Of a stretch of DNA of 5,004 nucleotides, positions 1 to 5,004 are shown in pieces; position 1 is the stretch's first letter; every line of letters starts with the position of its first letter. The translations under genes were made by a program, and so were the position numbers. The stretch comes from Alphaproteobacteria bacterium (GTDB lineage: Bacteria; Pseudomonadota; Alphaproteobacteria; RS24). The stretch lies in contig JAKMCZ010000181.1 of NCBI GenBank assembly GCA_022428185.1, positions 1-5,004 of the forward strand, in the 5' to 3' direction. A model generated the notes under the pieces. It was not told the DNA's origin, did not search any database, and saw only the letters and a program-made list of their open reading frames with translations.

Positions 1-109
1 TTTCCACACTGCGTTCGTTCAATTCCTGCTCCAACCGGTCAAGCTCTGCATCACCGGCAACGATAGCGGCAATGGCCGATGCATCGCGCGCCTCAAGTGC
101 ATCAATAGC
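1..109. repeat. Direct repeat copy A, at the window edge (copy of phoU interior)
   Basis: Bases 1-109 are identical, base for base, to 315-423 in the same orientation (offset 314 bp). The similarity stops at base 110 (g here, a at 424). Copy A reaches the window edge, so its full length is unknown. It follows phoU codon 139 out of frame, which creates the abnormal PhoU tail. Confidence 0.97.
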
Positions 110-525
110 GCCTGATGCAACATGCTCTGCACAAGACCGGCAATGCGCGACACGCTTATCGTGTCGCCGCGATTGGTTTCTTCGCTGATAATGACCAGAC
201 TGCGCTTGGCGATATTTTTGGCGTAATCGCCGATGCGCTCCAGCACAGACGCTACTTTTACGGCTGATAAAATGCGCCGCAAATCGGTCGCCATCGGCGC
301 GCGCTTGGCAATGATTTCCACACTGCGTTCGTTCAATTCCTGCTCCAACCGGTCAAGCTCTGCATCACCGGCAACGATAGCGGCAATGGCCGATGCATCG
401 CGCGCCTCAAGTGCATCAATAGCAGCGACAAATTGCTGTTCGGCCAAACCGCCCAATCGGCAAACCAGTTGCGCTAATTCGCCGAGGTCACGGTCAAAGG
501 AGGTAACAATATGTTCGTCGGTCAT
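19..525 (-). CDS. phoU: Phosphate transport regulator PhoU, N-terminal half with frameshifted tail
   Basis: PhoU is a cytoplasmic helical protein that represses the Pho regulon by linking Pst transporter state to PhoR. Intact family members have roughly 220-240 aa in two similar three-helix domains. Here residues 1-139 look normal. MTDEHIVTSFDRDL starts the first helix, LDRLEQELNERSVEIIAKRAPMATDLR lies near 57-83, and LERIGDYAKNIAKR (95-108) carries the ExxxD metal-binding motif of domain 1 (Glu96, Asp100). Residues 121-139 begin the second domain. After that the DNA switches to a copy of phoU's own earlier sequence in the wrong frame, giving about 29 unrelated residues (LMHLRRAMHRPLPLS...) and a TGA at 21-19. 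The second domain and its metal motif are missing. The ATG overlaps the pstB stop (TAATG). The gene is either truly truncated or, more likely, intact in the genome and misjoined here at the sequence end. Confidence 0.88.
   Translation of the reverse strand: MTDEHIVTSFDRDLGELAQLVCRLGGLAEQQFVAAIDALEARDASAIAAIVAGDAELDRLEQELNERSVEIIAKRAPMATDLRRILSAVKVASVLERIGDYAKNIAKRSLVIISEETNRGDTISVSRIAGLVQSMLHQALLMHLRRAMHRPLPLSLPVMQSLTGWSRN
315..423. repeat. Direct repeat copy B (native position inside phoU)
   Basis: This copy sits in frame inside the normal part of phoU and encodes about residues 35-70 (AIDALEARDAS to NERSVE). The protein reads as ordinary PhoU on both sides, so this is the original location and copy A is the displaced one. 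Confidence 0.95.
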
Positions 526-1298
526 TAGCCAATTTTCCCTGAAATATAAGCCTCGGTCTGTTTGTTCATCGGATTGGTAAAAATTGCTTCCGTCTGCCCG
601 TGCTCAACCAAATCGCCGAGGTGAAAATAAGCCGTGCGCTGCGATATGCGCGCGGCTTGCTGCATTGAGTGGGTAACAATGACAATCGTGTAATCGCGAC
701 GCAATTCTTCAATCAGTTCTTCGATAATCGCCGTTGCAATCGGATCAAGCGCCGAGCAAGGTTCGTCCATCAACACGACATCTGGATTGACGGCAATGGC
801 GCGCGCAATGCACAAGCGTTGCTGCTGACCGCCCGACAGGCTGGTGCCCGACGCGGTTAGTCGATCTTTGACTTCGTCCCATAAACCGGCGCGCTTCAGG
901 CTGCTTTCGACGACTTCATCAAGCCGTGCACGGTCAACCGCCAGCCCATGAATACGCGGCCCGTAAGCAACATTGTCATAAATCGATTTAGGAAATGGGT
1001 TGGGCTTTTGAAACACCATGCCGACGCGGGCGCGCAATTCCACCACATCGACTTCATCAGAATAAATATTCTGGTCATCAATGCTTACCACGCCGCCGAC
1101 GCGGCAGCCGTCAATCACGTCATTCATGCGATTGATACAGCGCAAAAAAGTTGACTTGCCACAGCCCGACGGGCCGATAAGCGCGGTCACTTCATTGGCG
1201 TTCAAATCAAGGTCAATGCCGTGTAGCGCGCGCGCCTCGCCATAATGGACGGTAACGTCACGCGCCTTGATTTTTATTTGTGTGGCTTCACTCATCAT
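525..1298 (-). CDS. pstB: Phosphate ABC transporter ATP-binding protein PstB
   Basis: This cytoplasmic ATPase powers phosphate import through PstC/PstA. From the ATG at 1298 it has 257 aa, the normal PstB length. All nucleotide-binding motifs are intact: Walker A GPSGCGKST (42-50), Q-loop VFQKPNPFP with Gln97, signature LSGGQQQR (154-161), Walker B VVLMDEP (174-180) with catalytic Glu179, D-loop SALD (182-185) and switch His210. The SGGQQQR form with QKPNPFP and DEPCSALDP is characteristic of PstB among ABC ATPases. The start is inferred: ATGATG at 1298-1293 gives two possible starts (257 or 256 aa), and an upstream in-frame Met at 1349 would add 17 atypical residues that overlap pstA. No good Shine-Dalgarno sequence is visible at the usual distance. 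With the pstA stop 4 nt upstream, translational coupling is likely. The stop TAA (527-525) shares its last A with the phoU ATG. Confidence 0.97.
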   Translation of the reverse strand: MMSEATQIKIKARDVTVHYGEARALHGIDLDLNANEVTALIGPSGCGKSTFLRCINRMNDVIDGCRVGGVVSIDDQNIYSDEVDVVELRARVGMVFQKPNPFPKSIYDNVAYGPRIHGLAVDRARLDEVVESSLKRAGLWDEVKDRLTASGTSLSGGQQQRLCIARAIAVNPDVVLMDEPCSALDPIATAIIEELIEELRRDYTIVIVTHSMQQAARISQRTAYFHLGDLVEHGQTEAIFTNPMNKQTEAYISGKIG

Positions 1299-1302
1299 CA
1301 AT

Positions 1303-2568
1303 CTACCATCGCTTCTCAAATCGCCTGCGAAAATAAATGGCCGTCGCATTGACCACGAGAAGCAGGGTTAACAATACCACAATTCCGGCACTGGTTCGGG
1401 CGACAAATGCCCGCTCGGGATTATTCGCCCACATATAAATCTGCGCCGGCAGCACGGTTGCTTTCGCCGTCACGTCGGTCGGCACATCGACAATAAAGGC
1501 CATCATGCCAATCATCAAAAGCGGCGCGGTTTCACCCGCCGCCTGCGCCAGACCGATAATCGTGCCGGTCAAAATTCCGGGCATGGCGAGTGGCAAGACG
1601 TGATGCATGATAACTTGCGTGCGCGACGCGCCAACCCCCAAAGCGGCTTCGCGAATGGAAGGCGGAATGGAAGCAAAGGCGGCGCGGGTTGGAATGATAA
1701 TGCGCGGCAAGGTCATGAGCGCCAAAACCAGACCGCCGACCAGCGGTGCCGAGCGCGGCAAATGGAAGAAATTGATAAACACGGCCAACCCCAAAAGTCC
1801 GTAAACGATAGACGGCACGGCAGCGAGATTGTTGATATTGACCTCAATCAAGGCGGTGTAGCGATTTTTCGGCGCCACTTCTTCGAGATAAATCGCCGCC
1901 AAAACGCCCAATGGGAAACTGACAATCAGCGTTACCAATATCGTCCAAAGCGACCCCACAAGCGCGCCTTTAATCCCCGCCATTTCGGGCTCGCGGCTAT
2001 CGCCATTGGTAAACAGCGCAAAGGCAAATTTACGCTCAATGCGGTCTTCTGCGGCCAGCTTATCCAACCAATCGAGCGAGCGGTCGGACACAATGCGGTC
2101 GCTTTCAGGCAAATTGCGGTCAATCAACCCTTTCAGCACCAAATCTATATCATCAGAAAACGGCACATAAAGGCTAAGGCGCGTGCCGATGAGCGATGGG
2201 TCGGCCTTGACCCGCGCTTCGACCCCATCAGAAGCCCCGATGGAGAGGATTTTATACAGCGCACGCTTATCGCGTCGTCCCGTCACCTCAGGGAAATGCC
2301 CGCGCAAACCGGCGCGCACCAGACCTAAATAATTGCCTTCTTCGGGCGCGTCAGGCGACACGTAATCGGTCGACACATCAATATCGAGGCGCACATGGTG
2401 ATGCGTGAAAGCGGGTATGGAGGAATAGACAATCGAGCCCAGCAAAAACACCAAAATCAAACCGGCGGTAATAATCGCTGCCATGCCATAGGCGCGAAAA
2501 CGCTTTTCGGCCCGATAGCGTTTTTTCAGCCGCGCAGCGCGGAATTGCGGGTCGCTATAATCAGTCAT
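1303..2568 (-). CDS. pstA: Phosphate ABC transporter permease PstA
   Basis: This is the second inner-membrane permease, partner of PstC. From the ATG at 2568 the protein has 421 aa, well above the roughly 300 aa of E. coli PstA. A basic cytoplasmic start (ARLKKRYRAEKRFRAYG, 11-28) leads into a membrane segment at about 29-50. A large hydrophilic stretch (about 52-195), presumably periplasmic, follows; an N-terminal domain of this kind (DUF3333) is known from alphaproteobacterial PstA. The transport core has segments near 201-227, 242-268, 276-294, 325-360 and 393-413. The EAA-type loop is at about 307-331 (REAALGVGASRTQV, then LPLAMPGI), with NNLAAVPSIVYGLLGL (246-261) and AQAAGETAPLL (341-351) as family signatures. 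The gene overlaps the pstC stop by 8 bp (ATGACTGA) and ends TAG 4 nt before pstB, so the three genes are very likely one transcript. Confidence 0.96.
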   Translation of the reverse strand: MTDYSDPQFRAARLKKRYRAEKRFRAYGMAAIITAGLILVFLLGSIVYSSIPAFTHHHVRLDIDVSTDYVSPDAPEEGNYLGLVRAGLRGHFPEVTGRRDKRALYKILSIGASDGVEARVKADPSLIGTRLSLYVPFSDDIDLVLKGLIDRNLPESDRIVSDRSLDWLDKLAAEDRIERKFAFALFTNGDSREPEMAGIKGALVGSLWTILVTLIVSFPLGVLAAIYLEEVAPKNRYTALIEVNINNLAAVPSIVYGLLGLAVFINFFHLPRSAPLVGGLVLALMTLPRIIIPTRAAFASIPPSIREAALGVGASRTQVIMHHVLPLAMPGILTGTIIGLAQAAGETAPLLMIGMMAFIVDVPTDVTAKATVLPAQIYMWANNPERAFVARTSAGIVVLLTLLLVVNATAIYFRRRFEKRW

Positions 2569-3943
2569 ATTGTTCCCTAAACCGATTGACGACATACAGC
2601 GCCAAGACATTCAACATCAGCGTGATAACAAACAACACCAGACCGAGCGCGAACGCGGCCAGCGTTTTGGCACTGTCAAATTCTTGGTCACCGACCAACA
2701 ACATGACGACCTGCACGGTGACGGTGGTCACGCTTTCAAACGGGTTGGCGGTCAAATTTGCTGCCACTCCCGCCGCCATAACCACAATCATGGTTTCTCC
2801 AATGGCGCGTGAAATCGCCAACAAAATGGCGCTAACAATGCCCGGCAAAGCCGCCGGTAAGACCACTTGGCGAATGGTTTCAGAATGGGTGGCACCGAGC
2901 GCAGATGCGCCATCACGCAGGGTTTGCGGCACGGCGTTGATAACATCATCGGATAGCGACGAGATAAACGGGATAATCATAATGCCCATCACCAAACCGG
3001 CAGCCAGCGCCGATTCCGATGACAGGGTGAGACCGATTTCAGCGCCGCTATCGCGCAAAAACGGAGCCACGGTAAGAGCGGCAAAAAAGCCGTAAACCAC
3101 GGTCGGAATACCGGCCAGAATTTCGATGCCCGGCTTGGCAATGCCGCGCAATTTAGGATTGGCATATTCAGACAAATAGACCGCCGACATCAGACCAATG
3201 GGCACGGCAACCAACATGGCGATGAACGTAATCATCAATGTGCCGGCAAAAAGCGGTATCGCCCCAAACGAGCCCGAGCCGCCGACTTGGTCTTCACGAA
3301 TGGCGATTTGCGGCGACCAGCTCAGCCCGAAAAGAAATTCCATCACCGGCACTTGGTCGAAAAACCGCAGCGTCTCAAAAATCAGAGACAAAACAATGCC
3401 AATGGTGGTCAAAATGGCGATGGCCGAGGCGATAATCATGATGACTTCGAAAATCCGTTCGACCGCCGGTCGCGCGGTAAACCGCACGGCCAACATTCGC
3501 AACCCGATGGCCGCGCCGCAGCCGCCCAACAGCAAAACGACAAACGCGCGCGCGCCGGTCGAATTACTGACCAGAGCGGCGAAATAATCAGTGGCGTCGC
3601 GTATCAGATCATCGGCAAAAGCCTCGGGCAATGAGCCTGCAAAATAGGCTTTAACCTTGGCAATCAAAACGCCCATTTCGCCGACCGATAAATCAGGCGA
3701 TTGGCGGCGTAGAAAGTCTTCCAGCATGGCGTCGATGAGAAGCGGCGACAGACCCGACCAAGCAAACAAAACCATAAGCGGCAATAACATTGCGCACATG
3801 GCGACAAATGTTCCGTGATAATTGTCGCGCGAATGTTGTTTGATATCGACACCGGCCGATAGGGTGCGAATGCGACGGCGACCGAATAGAAAGGAAAAAA
3901 CCCCGAGGCCTGTAAGGCATAAAAACAAAAAGGTCAGGGTCAT
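2561..3943 (-). CDS. pstC: Phosphate ABC transporter permease PstC
   Basis: This is one of the two inner-membrane permeases that form the phosphate channel. The protein has 460 aa, longer than the E. coli type (about 320 aa), because of an N-terminal region typical of alphaproteobacterial PstC. Hydrophobic segments lie near residues 3-20, 45-62, 133-150 and 165-190. The conserved permease core follows, with segments near 230-258, 273-297, 312-330, 363-391 and 430-453. The cytoplasmic EAA-type loop that contacts PstB is at about 342-369 (RDGASALGATHSETIRQV, then LPAALPGI). AGIPTVVYGFFA (277-288) and SRAIGETM (378-385) are further PstC hallmarks. Residues 63-130 are polar with few membrane features and probably form an extramembrane insert. 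The ATG at 3943 is chosen because CTGAGG precedes it and a hydrophobic segment follows at once. The stop TGA at 2563-2561 overlaps the pstA start, which suggests translational coupling. Confidence 0.96.
   Translation of the reverse strand: MTLTFLFLCLTGLGVFSFLFGRRRIRTLSAGVDIKQHSRDNYHGTFVAMCAMLLPLMVLFAWSGLSPLLIDAMLEDFLRRQSPDLSVGEMGVLIAKVKAYFAGSLPEAFADDLIRDATDYFAALVSNSTGARAFVVLLLGGCGAAIGLRMLAVRFTARPAVERIFEVIMIIASAIAILTTIGIVLSLIFETLRFFDQVPVMEFLFGLSWSPQIAIREDQVGGSGSFGAIPLFAGTLMITFIAMLVAVPIGLMSAVYLSEYANPKLRGIAKPGIEILAGIPTVVYGFFAALTVAPFLRDSGAEIGLTLSSESALAAGLVMGIMIIPFISSLSDDVINAVPQTLRDGASALGATHSETIRQVVLPAALPGIVSAILLAISRAIGETMIVVMAAGVAANLTANPFESVTTVTVQVVMLLVGDQEFDSAKTLAAFALGLVLFVITLMLNVLALYVVNRFREQYD
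2574..2578 (-). promoter_or_regulatory. Ribosome binding site that fixes the pstA start
   Basis: AGGGA lies 5 nt before the ATG at 2568, inside the end of pstC. It supports this ATG over the in-frame upstream Met at 2610, which would add 14 residues (beginning MSWRCMSS) that do not look like PstA and would deepen the overlap with pstC. Confidence 0.65.
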
Positions 3944-3953
3944 AAATTATGGG

Positions 3954-3959
3954 CCTCAG
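3954..3959 (-). promoter_or_regulatory. Ribosome binding site of pstC
   Basis: CTGAGG sits 10 nt before the pstC ATG, a purine-rich match of moderate strength (GAGG) with slightly long spacing. It directly follows the T-tract of the terminator, so it is present only on transcripts that read through. Its CTGAG is complementary to CTCAG in the terminator loop. Confidence 0.6.
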
Positions 3960-3987
3960 AAAAAACGGGCCGGGCTGAGCCGGCCCG
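3960..3987 (-). terminator. Intrinsic terminator/attenuator between pstS and pstC
   Basis: On the minus strand CGGGCCGG (3987-3980) and CCGGCCCG (3973-3966) form a perfect 8-bp stem, all G-C, around a 6-nt loop CTCAGC. Six T residues (3965-3960) follow immediately. This is the classical form of a Rho-independent terminator. It starts 9 nt after the pstS stop codon and lies inside the operon, before pstC. The likely role, by inference, is partial termination, so that pstS is transcribed in excess over pstCAB-phoU. Confidence 0.9.
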
Positions 3988-3996
3988 ATTCTCAAA

Positions 3997-5004
3997 TTAC
4001 ATTGACAGTTTAGTCAAATTCTTACCATCCGTGCGGTATTTCTTACGCTCTGAAACAGGTAATGGAATCAACCCTTTATCGAGAAGATAGCCATCTTCGC
4101 CAAACGCTTTCTCGCTTGTGAATTCTGCAACATATTCAAGAATGCCCGGCACAGTGCCGACATGAGCGTGTTTGACGTAGAAATAAAGCGAGCGGGAGAT
4201 TCTGTATTTGCCATCGGCAATATTATCAAAACTCGGCTCAATGCCTTCGACAATCGCGCCTCTGAGTTTATCCGAGTTTTGGTCCAGAAAGCTGAAACCG
4301 AACACACCAACGGCTTTCGGGTTGGTCGCCAATTTGGAGACCATCAAATTGTCATTCTCACCCGCATCAATCCACGCGCCATCTTCACGAACCGTGCGGG
4401 TCAATTTCTTCCATTTCCTCTTATCTGACTTTTTCAGCTTTTTCATATGAGCAAACTTATTCGCACCTTTTGACATAGCCAATTCTTGAAATGCGTCGCG
4501 CGTGCCCGAAGTGGGCGGCGGGCCGAGAATTTCGATTTTGACATTGGGCAAAGACGGGTCGATATCGCTCCAGTTTTGATACGGGTTTTTAACCGGCTCG
4601 CACCAATTGGATTGGCATTTTCGAGCCGGGTCGGGAACCATTTTGGCGGTCGCCAGATAAATTTGCTTGCGCGTCAGCTTAAGCGGCGTTGCGCCTTTGG
4701 AATTAGCCAAAACAATGCCGTCAAAACCGACAACGATTTCGGTCAAATCAATGCCATTGGTTTGGCATTTTTTAAATTCTCTTTCCTTAATGCGACGCGA
4801 CGCATTGGTAATATCGGGATGCTCTAAACCGATACCGGAGCAGAACAGTTTCATGCCACCGCCCGAACCGGTCGATTCAATAACCGGTGTTTTGAACTTG
4901 GTCGTCCGGCCGAAACGCTCAGCCACCGATGTGGCAAAAGGGAACACGGTCGACGAACCGACAATTTCAATTTGGTCACGCGCTTGCGCTCCGCTTGTCA
5001 TGGT
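3997..5004 (-). CDS. pstS: Phosphate-binding periplasmic protein PstS, 5'-partial
   Basis: This is the substrate-binding protein of the Pst phosphate ABC importer, which captures inorganic phosphate in the periplasm and delivers it to PstC/PstA. Counting from the Met at base 5001, VGSSTVFPF lies at about residues 14-22, STGSGGGMKLF at 43-53 and SGTRDAF at 165-171. These are the serine/threonine/arginine/aspartate segments that bind phosphate in PstS proteins. Four cysteines (54, 79, 129, 134) could form disulfides, which suits a periplasmic protein; this is inference. The frame stays open to the window edge. The residues before the mature sequence read TSGAQA followed by RDQIEIVG, which looks like the end of a signal peptide with an AxA cleavage site. 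The Met at 5001 is therefore probably inside the signal peptide and the true start lies beyond the window. The gene ends with TAA at 3999-3997, nine bases before a terminator stem. The identity is secure; only the start is unknown. Confidence 0.96.
   Translation of the reverse strand, partial: TMTSGAQARDQIEIVGSSTVFPFATSVAERFGRTTKFKTPVIESTGSGGGMKLFCSGIGLEHPDITNASRRIKEREFKKCQTNGIDLTEIVVGFDGIVLANSKGATPLKLTRKQIYLATAKMVPDPARKCQSNWCEPVKNPYQNWSDIDPSLPNVKIEILGPPPTSGTRDAFQELAMSKGANKFAHMKKLKKSDKRKWKKLTRTVREDGAWIDAGENDNLMVSKLATNPKAVGVFGFSFLDQNSDKLRGAIVEGIEPSFDNIADGKYRISRSLYFYVKHAHVGTVPGILEYVAEFTSEKAFGEDGYLLDKGLIPLPVSERKKYRTDGKNLTKLSM

Noticed and set aside
495..528. Plus-strand AAAGGAGGTAACAATATG, a textbook ribosome site and start codon
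   Set aside because: The frame that follows has only five codons before TAG. On the minus strand the same bases encode phoU residues HIVTSFDRD, so the match is a coincidence of the Thr-Ser-Phe codons.
233..580. Plus-strand open frame (115 aa) opposite phoU
   Set aside because: It is antisense to phoU and the pstB end, with a Ser/Arg/Ala-rich product and no conserved features.
1600..2328. Long plus-strand open frame (242 aa) opposite pstA
   Set aside because: It lies wholly antisense to a well-conserved pstA, its product is a low-complexity mix rich in R, Q, N and G, and it has no recognisable domain. It is a shadow of the codon bias of the real gene.
2586..3095. Plus-strand open frame (169 aa), and others around 3198-3634, opposite pstC
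   Set aside because: All are antisense to the conserved pstC core and show Thr/Ala/Asn/Met-rich composition typical of reverse-complement translation of membrane-protein codons. No family resemblance is seen.
3541..3560. Short alternating GC run (gcgcgcgcgcc) inside pstC
   Set aside because: It encodes ordinary PstC residues (Gly-Ala-Arg-Ala) and is too short to count as a repeat element or structural signal.
1..4000. Possible novel accessory or defence system
   Set aside because: Every gene belongs to the well-known Pst/PhoU phosphate uptake set in standard order, with no unassigned coding sequence or mobile element between them.

Overview
The window is a phosphate-specific transport (pst) operon read entirely from the minus strand, in the order pstS - pstC - pstA - pstB - phoU (from base 5004 down to base 1). 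All four parts of the high-affinity phosphate ABC importer are recognisable: the periplasmic binding protein PstS, the permeases PstC and PstA, and the ATPase PstB. The regulator PhoU follows. I see no unrelated gene, tRNA, rRNA, CRISPR array or insertion sequence. The plus-strand open frames are antisense shadows.

The host is most likely an alphaproteobacterium, probably free-living. The evidence is the long PstC (460 aa) and PstA (421 aa), each with an extra N-terminal or periplasmic region as in many alphaproteobacteria, the style of PstS and PstB, the gene order, and a base composition close to 50% GC by eye. I cannot give a genus.

Layout: 5004-3997 holds pstS, cut at its 5' end inside the signal peptide, so its promoter and any Pho box lie outside. 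3996-3944 is the only real intergenic gap (53 bp) and holds a strong intrinsic terminator just after pstS, followed directly by the pstC ribosome binding site. 3943-2561 is pstC, 2568-1303 pstA (8 bp overlap with pstC), 1298-525 pstB (4 bp after pstA), and 525 onward phoU (TAATG overlap with pstB). PstS captures phosphate in the periplasm, PstC/PstA form the channel, PstB powers it, and PhoU couples transporter state to the PhoR/PhoB two-component system, which is not in this window. The terminator would yield abundant pstS-only transcripts and fewer full-length ones, matching the excess of binding protein over transporter that such systems need.

The main anomaly is at the phoU end. Bases 1-109 are an exact copy of bases 315-423 (an internal part of phoU), joined out of frame after PhoU residue 139. 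This replaces the second half of PhoU with a frameshifted tail. Because the copy runs into the window edge, an assembly or amplification chimera is the likeliest explanation, though a real 314-bp tandem duplication is not excluded. I found no previously undescribed system here.
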